Origin: Ricinus communis
Lineage: Eukaryota; Streptophyta; Magnoliopsida; Malpighiales; Euphorbiaceae
Assembly: GCF_019578655.1 (NCBI RefSeq)
Contig: NC_063258.1
Location: forward strand, 23,998,802 to 24,062,801
DNA length: 64,000 nucleotides
Direction: 5' to 3'
Below are positions 23,372 through 36,433 of the stretch, piece by piece. Position 1 is the stretch's first letter; each line of letters opens with the position of its first letter. Under the pieces are notes generated by a model. It saw only the letters and a list, made by a program, of their open reading frames with translations. It was not told the DNA's origin and searched no databases. A program made the translations under genes and the position numbers.

Positions 23372-25413
23372 ATGCATCAAGAAGCTCTTCTGGAGGCAGG
23401 TTTGTTCCAGTACACTAGTTTAGCTTTAGCTAATTACCTTCAATCATTGTGCTTTCTCTACCGGGGTTTTCTTCTTTTTTTTTTTATTGATAATTTTAAG
23501 TGTGATTAGTGAGGTTTATGCAATTGTTTTAGATAGAATTTTGTAGGTCACTGCATCATGTCTATTTTTTTAGGCCTTACTATGATTGATTTTGTCAATT
23601 CTGAACCATAAAATGAGCTGCTGTGGCTTTTATTAAATACCCTTTTATTGTAATTCTGCATATTGCTGGCTGCTTTAAGCAATTGTAAGTTGAATATGGT
23701 CTCTTCGTTCTGAATATTTCTGTATAGTGCATGAAATCCTACTCATGATGTTTGAGGCTTGCAAGCAATTTCTTTGGTAATCAATAAATTATATCAGGTT
23801 AAATTTGCATAAGAAAGCTGCATCTTAATGATTTTGAATTTGAGTTCTCCATTCAAATTGCTTAAATAAAGACTTAAACTTGTGAAGAAGAAGGGCCAAA
23901 ACAAAACAGAACCAAAAAAGACAAAAAAAGAAAAAAACTTTCAACTAAACCTTTATTTCAGATTATACTTTCTAATAGTATGTCTTTTGGATTCATTCTC
24001 AATCAGATAATCATTCACATTCATCTAATCTCTCCATTTTGAATATCCAATCTAAACACAATCTGGAAGATGTTTCACACAATCTGGAAGATGTTTCTTG
24101 TTTGTGATTTATTTATTTTTTCTTTACTTCAATGAACAGAATGCTCCCTGTACACAATTCCAATTGAACCTGACTGAGAAATGAAAAGTAGATATAGTTT
24201 ATAATCTTGAAGATATCACATGCACAATTTTATACAATCTTGTCAATTCAGACTTATACACTCACAACCTCTTAGGAAAATGTGGTTAGACTGATATTGC
24301 TTCTAATTGTTCTTTCTTGTCCTTGCTGACAAACTATCAGAGGGAAGAATGGATGAGGAACCAGCAGAACCTTCAAATTCATTTTCATTATGGGAAAAAA
24401 TCTCCATCTGGAAGACTCTGGCTCTGGAAGCATACAAAAAGAAGCCAATGTCACATTGGATTCTTCTGCTTCTGAGCAGTGCAGCAATGCTCATCGCATT
24501 CCCTGCTTCGAGCCTTCTGTCCCGTGTTTATTATGCAAATGGGGGTACAAGCAAGTGGATTATTTCATGGGTAGCAGTTGCTGGGTGGCCTCTAACTGCT
24601 TTAGTTCTGCTTCCTACTTATTTCTTCTGTAAAACTTTCCCTACTCGGCTGAGCTCAAAACTCATTGTTGCTTATATTGTGCTGGGTTTTCTAAGTGCTG
24701 CTGATAACTTGATGTATGCATATGCCTATGCTTACCTCCCAGCATCAACTTCTGCACTTGTGGCTTCATCATCCCTGGTGTTCTCTGCTTTGTTTGGATA
24801 TCTCATTGTGAACAACAAACTGAATGCTTCAATGATAAATGCTATTGTGATTATTACTGCTGGAATGGTCATAATTGCACTGGATTCGGATTCGGACAGA
24901 TATGACTATGTAAGTGACCGCCAATATATTATGGGCTTCATATGGGATATCCTGGGATCTGCTCTTCATGGTCTCATCTTTGCCCTTTCAGAATTGATTT
25001 TCGTTAAGTTACTGGGGAGAAGATCCTTCCATGTTGTACTGGAGCAGCAGGTGATGGTTTCTTTATTTGGTTTTATATTTACCACCATTGGAATCATTGT
25101 GAATAGAGATTTTCACGGGATGAAATCCGAGGCTGAAACATTCGTAGGTGGTGAGACTTCATATATTCTAGTTCTTGTCTGGGGTGCTATTACTTTTCAG
25201 TTGGGGGTACTTGGAGGCACTGCTGTGCTATACTTGGCTTCTACTGTGGTAGCTGGTGTTCTCAATGCTGTGAGGGTACCGCTCACCAGTGTTGCTGCTG
25301 TTATTTTGTTGCATGATCCTATGAGTGGGTTCAAGATTCTCTCTTTGATCGTAACATTCTGGGGTTGTGTTTCTTACATTTATGGCAGTTCAGATTCTAT
25401 TAAACTTTCCTAA
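23372..25413 (+). CDS. Purine permease (PUP10/PUP11 type)
   Basis: Integral membrane transporter of the plant PUP family in the drug/metabolite superfamily. Members carry adenine, cytokinins or related purines across plasma or other membranes; the substrate here is not predictable. Two exons: 23372-23399 (28 bases, MHQEALLEA) and 24341-25413, giving 366 residues. The join gives LLEAEGRMDEEPAEP in frame. If the tiny first exon is wrong, Met at 24350 would be the start. About ten hydrophobic segments are visible, from SHWILLLLSSAAMLIAF to ILSLIVTFWGCVSYIYG. Family blocks include NGGTSKWIISW, ADNLMYAYAYAYLPASTS, GSALHGLIFALSEL and GVLNAVRVPLTSVAAVI. Length is normal for the family (about 350-390). 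The cytosolic tail is very short. Confidence 0.9.
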
Positions 25414-26816
25414 TCATAGGTTCTTGTTCCAGTTTCTATTATACTCTCCTAGTTCTTGTTATCTTGATACAGAGACCGCAGGGTGATGCTTTTATTTCCT
25501 TTCATCAGATGCTATAGTCAAAGATTATTGGTTGCAAGAGTAATTATTCTCAGAAATGCTTAATGCTGTAATTAAAGTCATGTCAGGAGTTCTATTTGTC
25601 ATAGAAATCTGCAGATTAAGCAATCTTTGTTAGAAACAATGCATCAGTGGTGGCAATTTTGGTTGTAAATGTGGTATTATTTGCTTTACTGCTTAGGGGC
25701 TACCCAAAAAGACAAAAAGAAAAGAGAGAAAAAGAAAGAGCAGAGATGGCATCAAATTTCTATTGAAGAGCATGACCAAAGAGAAAAATAAGCTCACTAT
25801 TGATTTTGTATCATGGAAATTGGTGCTTTTTCGACAAGGTATCCAAATCTACAACTTAGCCAGGAACCACAAGCTTTTCGTATTCTGTTCAATTTTCTCT
25901 TCAGTGGCAAACTGCTTGATGTTTTCAATCAGAAGGGAAGTGGAAAAAGGAGAAACATAGACCTACCTAAAGCAAGCATCCTGGTTCTCCTCAAAACTAA
26001 TAGCCATCATCTAAGAAGGCATGGAAAAGCCTAAGGAATGAGGAAGACTACAAGACAGCAGTTATTGCCAATAATGCCCAGAAAGGGCTCTGAGAAGTCC
26101 TTTTGAAGAAGAGAAAGCAAAGAGAGAGAACATGAATTGGGTTATATAGGACCAAAAATGTCCTGCAATCTCATGGTAGAATCAATGTGTCTAGAAGGGT
26201 ATGAAGCCACTGTTAAAAGGAACTCTGTGATGTTCTGTGTTTTATTCAATTATACAACTGATCCAATTTGTTGTAGAATCAAGCTTTTCTCGCATAGAAG
26301 ACCCATCACCAAATGTTGAAAACAAAACGAGCATTTTAAAATTTAAAATCCATAAGCTTAAAAAGCTAACTAAACCTGGCCAGACATAGTGCGATTAAAT
26401 AATAATAAAAATAAAAATAAAAATAAATAACAATAATAATAATTATAATAATTATAATAATAAAATTTGTTGGTTGTAGAGCTATCATTCTCAGAAATTG
26501 AAATAGAAACATGGACATGACAAACCTTTAATTATCTCAAAGCATCACAGAAGAATATAAAATTCAAATACTTTATAAATTCCATCCTACTGACATATAT
26601 GTTTCTTCCGTCAGGAACTGAGCAGCTCCTGTTCCTTTCCTGCCTCCATCATTACAAACCTTATACAAGTCTGAATTATATAGCTAAAAATACCATCTTA
26701 GTGCAAGTTTGTCGTGCATATGCATGAGATATAAATATCATTTCCTTGTCAGCAAAGCCTACAGAGCTTGTTTTAACATCAGCTAGAGCTAATGCTATAG
26801 CATCATTTTTAAATAT
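25414..26816. other. Permease 3' UTR and convergent intergenic DNA
   Basis: The permease (+) and eIF5A (-) genes converge here. The first few hundred bases are probably permease 3' UTR. A low-complexity AAT/AAAAT stretch lies at about 26397-26463. Small frames of 60-73 codons near 25763-26319 lack any family features. The last stretch before 26817 is probably eIF5A 3' UTR. Confidence 0.45.
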
Positions 26817-29183
26817 TTAATTTTTAGGACCAATATCCTTAAGGGCACAGATCTGCTCCTCTCCCATTGAAGACATGACACTCACTACAAGGTCTTTTCC
26901 CTCGGCAAATCCATCTTTAATCTATATATACACAATAACATAAGTTTCAGTTTTCAAACAACAAAAACCAACATGCTCATATAACAAAGAAGATGGAATC
27001 CATAAAACTGAGCCCAAATAAGAAAAAGGGCACCTACACAGGCACTAGAAAAGGAATGCATGTGAAATACCTGGCTGAGCAGATTTTCATCCGTGGGAAG
27101 CCTCAGGTCGTCCTTAGTGCTTCCATTTTCAGTCAGAAGACTCACCTAGAGGATACCAAACCAAGATCAGTTAAGATAACTGTGTTTAGGGAAACTAGGT
27201 TTAATGAACTAATAACTCCCATAAATGAAAATTGCTAAGAGCGTAAGTTTCCATTTTGACCTTGCTATTTACTAGAAAGAAAAGAAAAAAAAAGCAGTGT
27301 ATTTTGCATGACAATAATGAAAACTGCTAAGAATGTAAGTTTCCAGTTTCAAACAAATATGGAAGATAGTAACTCCGAGATTTGCATAGTTCATTTCATG
27401 GTCTTTGCTTCATGTAAAAGGAGAAGGATCAATCATAAGGAAGTTTGCTTATTCATACGCAAGCAATTTAAAAGTTCATAAGGTAGAGCAAACATCAATA
27501 AGAAGAACAAACAGTGTCTTATGAGGTTAGATAAATTACTAGTGAAAGGGATCATCTTGTTTTAATAGACTGGTTAGAACCGATCAACATTTAACAGCAT
27601 TCCCTCAAACAGACTTTTAAAATTAAAATGTTGAACAAACTTACAAAACCATCTTCAGAGATATCAATCAGCTGATAATCAGTGCGAGTAACATGAGGAA
27701 CCTATGAAAAAACAAATAAATCAAACCAGCCAGCCAAGTAATTTATAGTGAAAATATACAAACGTAAGAAGCAGAACAAAAAGAAATAAAATTACATCAC
27801 AATTGTGGGAAGAAGGAACGATATCTTCAAGCTTTTTCCCATTGAATATATCAATTCCCACAAAGTGGCACTTAGCATGTCCATGTTTCCCAGTCTTTGA
27901 GGTTGAAACATCCACAACCTGTTTTCAAGCAAAGTAGAAGTATAGAAACATATGGTGATATATTGAAATATTTAAAATTATTACTACTGCAACATCAGAT
28001 TATAATAAATCAGGAAGCAAGCTATTACGCGATCCATAACTATGTAATACCCACTTAACTGAACCCCTATCCTCAACGCAAAGTGATAATAGGTTTTCAG
28101 ATAGCTTAACATGGTTAATGTTAAAATGAGAGACTACAAAAGAAAATCAGTCAAAAGAAAGCTGATACAAGCTATCAATATTAGATCAATGGCTCTTCAA
28201 CAAGTAGAACTGGCTATGAAAAGTAATGCTTGGCTTACTTGATAAATGCAACCTCACAGCTGCTCCAAGCCAATATTCCTAAGTCTGCGTCTTAAATATA
28301 TACTAGCCATTGCATTTTCATAGGAATGAACTTTATCATTGATTGTCATGATTCTTGCTACTTGCGAGGCAAAATGTTGTACCATGCATCAATAGAAGTA
28401 GATCCACAAAAAACATGCAAATCAGCAGACCCTTTATTTATAATTCCCAAAAAGCTTCATTTTGCCACTACCATCTAAACATGGCACCCAAATCCAAGTT
28501 TAGTTATACGAGAATAGTATAATACTAAGCACTTGCATATGATATTAGCTCATCATCTTTGGAGAGTACATCAACTATAATTCTATTAACTCTATTAACC
28601 ACATATGATCAATCAATAATCTAATGCATCAAAAAGATGAGGACAAACAAACACACGTGCAGCTTGTGAACCTCATTACATCTTTATCATGAGAATTTTT
28701 GGATAAAAACCGCACATTATGGCATCCTAATACAAATAGAAGATCCAAAAGTATACTGTAGCCTCTAAAAAACACATACTTCAGAAAAGTTTAGAACTTT
28801 TTTATCCATAAAATCCAAACAAAAGAAAAATAAATCTTACTCCACATCATCAATCTAAAACTACACAACATTTTCTTCTGTACACACCACCCAAGATATA
28901 AAATTCACCAAATTTTGCAATTACAAAAAAAAAAAAAAAAGCAAAAGAACAAACTTTGAACCACTTATTGCATTTAAAAAGAAACAGAAACGAACCCATT
29001 AGAGATCTGACAAAAATAATGCAAACCCAGATGCAAATTCATATTAAAAGCATAAATTACCTTAGTGGGGCGATTCTTAATAACTATATAGCCATTTTTG
29101 CGAATAGTACCAGCCTGTTGTGGGTAAGTTTTTGAGGCTCCAGCATCTGCCTTAGACTCGAAGTGATGTTCTTCGTCTGACAT
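26817..29183 (-). CDS. eIF5A: Translation factor eIF5A
   Basis: Hypusine-containing factor that helps ribosomes through difficult peptide bonds and in termination; cytosolic. Five exons on the minus strand: 29183-29061, 27918-27796, 27701-27645, 27145-27071 and 26921-26817, each boundary in phase 0, giving 160 residues (usual length 158-160). The hypusine loop [12 protein letters not shown] starts at residue 46, with the modifiable lysine at Lys52. The SH3-like N domain and the OB-fold C domain ([34 protein letters not shown]) are intact. The stretch before the loop reads KNRPTKVVDV, with Thr40 where I recall Cys in most plant copies. The long first intron (1.1 kb) is common in plant eIF5A genes. 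No sign of pseudogenisation. Confidence 0.96.
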
Positions 29184-29558
29184 TTTCCTCTCTCTCTCTT
29201 TGTGATGTTTTTGGATTTTCTATGACTTTTCTTCTATCTTATAGAACAAAGCGGTCATCACGTCTTTATGCGAAAAAGATAATTATTTTCAGGAGAGAGA
29301 GAGAGAGGATCATTCTTCTTAACCACGGTTAATCTTGGTCTCTTATTCTAGCCGTTGGATGTACACCTTGAGTTAGGCTGTTTCTTTTTCTCTTTTTTCG
29401 TTTTTTTTTTTTATAGTTTTATTCATTCGATACCCATTAGATCGATGTATTAATATTATATAGTAATACCTTTTATAATCTAAATTTTGCACCGGCTATT
29501 CTCAAATGAATACTTTTAAAGCTATTTAAAAAAAATAAATACTATTTTTGAAAATCAC
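29184..29558. other. eIF5A leader and promoter side
   Basis: Just upstream of the eIF5A ATG the minus strand is rich in GA repeats (GAGAGAGAGAGG), typical of plant 5' UTR or core promoter. Further out is AT-rich DNA. No coding sequence. Confidence 0.4.
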
Positions 29559-30675
29559 TGTTGCACTGTTGCCCTTTGAAACTATCAAAGAGTTAATTGG
29601 TGATCTTAAATTTTGAAATTTAATAGTTTTGAATAAACTACAAGAATTTAAAAAAGATTAAGAATGATTTAAAGAGAGTAAAGATTAGAAAAGATAGAAC
29701 AAAAATTTACAGTGGTTCGAGAACAATCCTCCCTATATCCACTCTTCAAGATCACACTTGAATATTCCACTATAATCTTTAAAATTGTAATATTTGAGTT
29801 TTACAAGTTCACCCACTAACTTGATATTTTCAAGTATTAATGGTTACTCAATAATTTATTTTATGTTTTTGATACTTAGACTCACACAACAATCCTTTAC
29901 ACTTTTAGTTGAACAAAGAGTTTCAACTTAATACACTTAAAAAGAAAGAAATTGAATGTAGAAAGTTGATAAATGAATTTGCAAGAGTTTTAGTATACTT
30001 AAATCACATACTTGCTTATTGAGTCTTTAAGAGGGGTATTTATGCTCATACCAACTTTTTAGAGACGTTACAATGGATTCAAAACTTATTAATTGCAAGA
30101 TTGATGATTTTGGCAAAAAATTACTTAAAGTCTTAAAAAGCGCTTCCGCGCTTTCCAAGCGTGCTCATGCTTTCTAAAAAGAGATGTTGAGGCTTCAACG
30201 GCTCCAGACACGTGGCTCTGATGGGATGGCTAATACCTCAATGGTTATTGAAATCGCATTAATTGCAAAAACCGCTCCCGCGCCATAATAGTGCCTTCGT
30301 GCCTACCTTTTTCGCGCTCAGAAGCACCCTTGCACTTTTCATCGCGCTATCTTCTGCATTTTCAGTCTTAAACTCCGATATGAAGCAGCCTCATACTTCT
30401 TAAAGTTTTGACATTTTGACTACCAAGTGTCGCGATGCAATTGGCAAGATGTCAGGTGGACTTTTCAACGTCATGTATAATTTTGATCATACAAAAAGCG
30501 CCTCGCGCTTTTTGAATCTACTTACAAGACTTCCTTGATAGCTTACGAATGCTTAGACTTTAGTTGGTTCTTTTAGTGCTCTGTCATATGGACACTTAGA
30601 CATAAGGTTAAGGTTAGCAATGTTCAATTTTAGTGTTAAAATTAAAATAGAGATCAATTGCACCTTAGATTAACA
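29559..30675. mobile_element. Probable solo LTR (about 1.1 kb)
   Basis: The segment begins TGTTG and ends TTAACA, is flanked by ATCAC (29554-29558) and ATCAT (30676-30680), which agree at 4 of 5 positions, and is richer in GC than its surroundings. Near its left end it has a phrase (ACAGTGGTTCGAGAACAATC) like those in plant LTR leaders. It carries GCGC-rich short hairpins near 30137-30155 and 30496-30515. No internal domain adjoins it, so a solo LTR is the simplest reading. Orientation is not determined. Confidence 0.45.
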
Positions 30676-32519
30676 ATCATTATTACTATGGAATGTCTGT
30701 CTAAATTGAATTATATCATAACTAATATTAAATTTGACATCAAAAGATATTTTGTCTCTAACTATTATTATTTGATTATCTAAGTTGATGAATATAATTA
30801 AATAAATTTTTTAATATTTAATATTAATATATAAAATTTTAAAAAATAATAGCACATTAACTACTTTTAAATGTTTTTAATTTTTTAAAATTTTAAAAAA
30901 ATTATTAATGTAATAATATAAACTTTATTTTAAAAATTATTTATTAATTAATTTTAATATTATATAAACTTATAGATCAATATTTTTGATATTTTTATTT
31001 TCTAAGATTAAAAATTTATTATATAATTAAAAAATAATTTATTATTAATTATAGTATTAAAAATATAATTTAAAATGTCATTTTCTAGAATTAGAATTAT
31101 TATTTAATTATAAAATTAATTTATTAATTAATATATTGTTTCTTAGAATAGAATTAATATTATTATCTGATTAAGAAACTATTTATTAGTTAATATAATA
31201 TTAAAATATAATTAATATATTATTCTTATGATTATAGTTAGTGTTTAATTAAGAATCTAATTTATGAATTAATAAATTAATAAAAAGATATACATTATAT
31301 ATAAGCTAGAATTTCATATATCAAAAAATAAGTACAAACATGAATGACAAAAAATTTATGTGTCGAAAATTAAACATATATATCAAAGAAAATTTAAATG
31401 TCAGAAAAAGTAATATTGTATTATATATAAATACTTGTTATATGAATCATGATTTGGACTAAACCGCTCATGCAATATTCACTGGCTTATTGTTGAATAA
31501 ATAATTGAACATTACTTATTTTTAAATGTACATGTAATTCTAATATTTTAATTTTAGTAATGTATTTTAATATTAATTTTAATTTTAATTTATTATAAGA
31601 TTGTTAATTAATATTTGTTAATATAATTATAATTCTTAATGATGATAGAAAAATAAGTATTTAAATTGATAATAGGATTATTGAACTCATTTCATAATAA
31701 AAAATAATATCGTTTAAATAAAGAAATGAATAAATAATTTAATTATCTAGCAATATATATTCTATTTATCGTTATTGGGATTGAGCAAAGATGTAACAAC
31801 CCAATCGTTTATTCGTCTATAACTTCCTTTTTTTTTTTTTTTTTGTGCCCTTTTTTGCCATTTGTGGCAACCATTGGAAGCACCTTTAAGCCTTAGATCT
31901 TTAGAATTTTAAATAGAATGGTAAGGCAGAATCTTTCTAAAGTGTATAAGGATTATTTAATAACTAATGCTGACTTAATTTTTGTCATCGAGATGTAGCC
32001 AGATTAGTAAATTCTTATTCAATAAATGTTAATATTAAAATTAATTTTAAAAATTATTAATAATTTTAAAAATTATTAATAATTTAAAAAATAATAAAAA
32101 TTGCATGTTAAATATGAAAGTAAATGTAAAGGACAATATTTATTTAGCAATCGAGCCTTTTTTTTTTTTTTTTTTACAATGTGTAGATATTAAGTAACCG
32201 TGTAATGTGCCAAACTTAGTATTCGAGTTACAATGTTTATATATTAAATAGTTGCATGTATGCCAAACTTAGTAATGAGTGGATGAACTGTTCATATAGA
32301 AAAAAGTAATTATATTTTAAAATTGATCTCTTAAGGAATTATGATGCCACTTATTATAAAAACTAATTATTTATATAAAATATTAAAAATAAATATAAAT
32401 ACTCTAAGAAGATATTTTGAGACAATAAATAATGTTCATAAAATAAATAAATAAACTAAAAAATAAATATATAAATGAGATGATTTAAGAAAACTATATA
32501 ATAAAACAGTATCTAGCCT
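30676..32519. other. AT-rich gene desert
   Basis: Extremely AT-rich DNA with no credible reading frame. Two long T runs lie at about 31828-31844 and 32158-32175. Nothing else was recognised. Confidence 0.5.
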
Positions 32520-33830
32520 ATCGGTTAAATCATATATAGATATTTAAGGGTATTTTACAGATTTAACGATATATTTTTATATATAATATGGTAAAAATTA
32601 TGTGTTTTTACCTCACTTTAGTTTTATTGTCTAAATTCAGAAAATAATCGCCAAAAAGGAGAATTTGAGTAAAAAATACATAAATAGGCTTTAAATGGAT
32701 TGGGGCAGTAAAAAGCTTGAAAATAAGACACGTGGGCTATCAATAGTGCGAACCTAGCCGAATTTATCAAGACTCGAGAAGGAAAAATTAATTAGTTATG
32801 ATGTAATTAATGGATAATTATCTTTTAAGTTGTTTATTTTATTTAGGACAGTAAGATATAACTATAGTAGTTATGTGTTGAAAGAATGACTCTAAAAAGA
32901 AAATTTCTATAAGAAGTAGAGATTAATTAAACAAATGAGATTTTACAACATTATTTTTTCTGCGAGAAAGGCTTCTACTATTATCTCTCTAGGAATTTCT
33001 TCAGTTCATCATATTCTACATCTAGTTAGTCTTATTGCATTATTCTTTCAAGAATCAAAGAAGCTTTTTAAAGACGTGGAGAAAGATGATCAATCTTCTT
33101 CATTTCTTAAAGGGCCTTTGGATTTTGAAGGACTTTTAATTTTCTGTTTTTTGTATCTTATGTCTTTCTATTTAATTACAATGATCATTGAATTAAATAT
33201 GTCAGACTAAATTCTATAAGTGTTTAGTTTGGCTTTTTGCTTATGTACGAACCTTATATATTATGAGTTTAATGAATGATTTCTTTACTTTCATATATGT
33301 ATTAGTTTGATCTATTATTATTGGTTGACCATCATATCAATTTAGTAGTAATATTTGTTATGAAGATCTTTAGATTAAAAATATTAGAAACATCATCTTT
33401 ACTTTAATCTATGTTGGTATAAGGAATCTAAGTTGCATCATTAACTTGACTAACTTAGGAAAAAGTTACATCACCATCTCATTTATTATTTGGACTTAAG
33501 GGAAATAAGGGGATTACTAAGTATAAGCTAAACTAAATGCTATTTTATCATATAGTCCATATTAATCATCCTAGTTGCATATTTATTTTCTAGTTATTTA
33601 ATTTCTTTTATAAACTTTAAGATCATTCTCAATACATTTTCTTAGAGTGTTTAGATTTATTTTTAGTATTTTGTATGATAGTTGTTCTTTAAAATATATG
33701 CTCTACAATTTCTTGTGAGATTGACCTCGTGGTGGACTTGCCCGTACTATCATTCGGTTCGTACATTTGCGAGTACTAATTTAGATACATTACTAGTTTA
33801 GCCAACTACTTAGTACTCATCTTGTTTAGA
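32520..33830 (+). mobile_element. Decayed retrotransposon internal sequence (tentative)
   Basis: The phrase at about 33711-33785 (TTGTGAGATTGACCTCGTGG, then GTACATTTGCGAGTACTAA) resembles a stretch common in untranslated internal DNA of plant Gypsy-type elements. A 91-codon frame at 32935-33210 has no family features. No LTRs, gag or pol remain that I can see. The boundaries are arbitrary. Confidence 0.35.
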
Positions 33831-34007
33831 CATTGAACGCGGATGTAATAAATGAGATGATAATGTTCATTTCCTTTAATTACTCAAGCTAATGATATAA
33901 CCAAAATTTCTTATATCAATCTAAATTGAAGTAAATATGATGTTTATAATACATTCAAATTAAATATTTTCATAACAATTATTATCACTGAATCAATATG
34001 ATGGTTA

Positions 34008-34048
<41 letters not shown>
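34008..34048. repeat. (AAT)n microsatellite
   Basis: About 13 uninterrupted AAT units. Confidence 0.9.
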
Positions 34049-34326
34049 GTGAAACAAATAAAGTTATATTAAAGAAATCACTCATTAAATATAAAATAAC
34101 AAGGTTTATATAAAGTAATAAAAGCTAAACTAAATACTAAGAGAAATTTAGCCTAACATATTTTTTCTCATGGTCATTGTAGTTAAATAGTTAAACATGA
34201 ATATAAAACTGAAAATAAAAATAAATATTTTTGATGTAGAAATGTAAAAAAATTTGCAGAGATAGATATGGTGAAAAGATGATGAATAATAAGTAATGTT
34301 ATTGCTCTTTGATCCTAATCCCCAAC

Positions 34327-34329
<3 letters not shown>

Positions 34330-34404
<75 letters not shown>
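34330..34404. repeat. Long (TA)n microsatellite
   Basis: About 37 uninterrupted TA units, the longest simple repeat in the window. Confidence 0.95.
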
Positions 34405-34407
<3 letters not shown>

Positions 34408-36084
34408 ATAGAGTTCTCCTTCAAGTATAACACTTATAAAAGTTCTCCTTATCATAGCTATTAATTATCCACAATTAAATAATTTATAAAATCTTTAAAT
34501 AACAAAGAGATTAATTTGCTTATGGGCCATGTCAATTTCGACCGGTCTATATATAATAGTCAGTTTATGTGTCTCAATCTTGAATTTTGACACAAACATG
34601 TCTAATCAAATTTATTTTTGAATATTTTTCTTTATATTTTTTCTCTTCGACCACTATTACTTAAAACTAGACAATTAAAATTAAGTGGAATAAAAATATA
34701 TATTATAACCATATAAATATATATTGTAATGTAAATAAAGCAATAAAATATTTTAAATAACTATATATAATATGAATTTATCACCGTGACTTCAAATTCA
34801 AAAATATTTCTCATAGGAGAATTGTTTACTTTTGTATTTTTTCCTTAAAATTTCTCTCTATACTTTTTTAATATTTTGTGTTAATTAGAAGGCAAAAGAA
34901 GAGAGTTTTTAAAGAGAACTTTAATAGGTGTTTTATTGGTCGCATAGTTTATCACATTCAAATTGAAGAATTAAAGTATTCTATTACTTAGAAAAAAAAA
35001 TGAGGATTAAAATTTAAAAAAAAAAGTATGGCCATTATTCTTTATCCAATAGTTTTTCATTTTTTATAATACCTAGAGTTAACCTTTTCTTATGCATTTT
35101 ACCTTTTAGTTGAGTTTTCTATTATTTTAAATATTTATAATTGATTACATAATAAATATTTTTAAATTTCCAAAGGTGTGATCCCACTAACATATATAAT
35201 TGAATTATAAATGTATTATACTCTAAAAGGCAGCATTACTCCTAGTTCAATTTGAGTCAAAGTTATTGCAAGGTGGATATGTACCTATATAAAAAATATT
35301 CCAGGAATAAATGCTAAATATTAATGGAAAAAGGATATATTCTTGCCCTTTTCTATTTTCTAACACTAATCAAATACTAGCTAGAGGATTTTTCTTTTGA
35401 AACTAAGCTTTTTTTAATGTTAATTGAAATAATAAAGCATATATTATTTAAAATATTTATATATTAAATTGAATTTTTTATTATTAAATTTTATTTTTTC
35501 ATAATAAAAATGTAGACCAACTTGATAGCTAAGCTATTAAGAAAGTTTTGTTAATAGATGCGTCTAAAGTTATATTTATTAATTTAATACTTGAATTTTT
35601 ATTTTAATATGATATAAGTTTTATTATTTTAATATCTAAACACTTTTAGCTTTTAATTTAATTTACCATATTTAAACTTTATATTTTTATAATATTTAAA
35701 TATATTTATATAGTACATGTTGATGTATTAAATGATAATACGTGTTAAAAAGTATTAAAATATCTTTAAAAAATTAATATATCTATTAAGTTACATCGTA
35801 AATTTAGAATATTTAAACTTAGTAAATAGTCATAGTTTTGAGAGATATAAATACATTTAGTCAAAATTAACCATTAATACATAAATAATTACGTGATTTA
35901 CCTACTAACTAGGAATGCAGATACGATTATTCATTATTAATTCATTCTATAATATAATTTCTGCACAACAATATAGAAAAATAATATTTTTTCATACTGG
36001 AGCAATATTTTCTTCGGTTGGAAATTAACTTTCAAAGTTCCATTGAGGTTTTGATTCATAAATCAATAATTTCAATGTGTTTGA

Positions 36085-36410
36085 AAGTTATGAAAGTCTC
36101 AAATTATATTTGGTGAATGATAAAGAATGAATATTGTAAATAATTTATGAATTTTCTAAATAAATTATTGGAAAAAAACTAAAAAGAAATGGAAACAGTA
36201 AATTACTATTGGTAGAAAATAAAAAAAATAAAAATTAAATTATTTTATATTTATGAAAATAAAAGTAAAATAAAGAATAATATAAAAAATTTATTGAACT
36301 TAAATAAAATATTTTATTTTTTATGTTTGAATATGTTTTAAGGTGATATTTATTATAAAAATTATATTTTTTAAAATAAAAAACACTATTGAAAAAGCTT
36401 TAATTCTGGA
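36085..36410 (+). mobile_element. Dispersed repeat family X, copy A
   Basis: Shares an ordered series of words with copies at about 45990-46335 (same orientation) and 51895-52265 (opposite). The shared words include ACTTAAATAAAATATTTTA, then TTTAAGG...TTATAA, and an end CACTATTGAAAAAGC. It is non-coding and a likely MITE; the outer ends are uncertain. Confidence 0.5.
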
Positions 36411-36433
36411 GCTGAATTGTTAAACATATAGAG

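Larger units (their letters stand above)
33831..36084. other. AT-rich desert with microsatellites
   Basis: AT-rich spacer with an AAT repeat and a long TA repeat (separate entries). No genes. The portion at about 35520-35900 shares words with 38490-38690 and may be another dispersed repeat. Confidence 0.45.

Noticed and set aside
24272..24494. Minus-strand frames at the permease exon 2 start
   Set aside because: Antisense shadows of a well-supported exon.
32935..33210. 91-codon plus-strand frame with hydrophobic end
   Set aside because: No splice partners, promoter features or recognisable family; lies in decayed repeat-like DNA.
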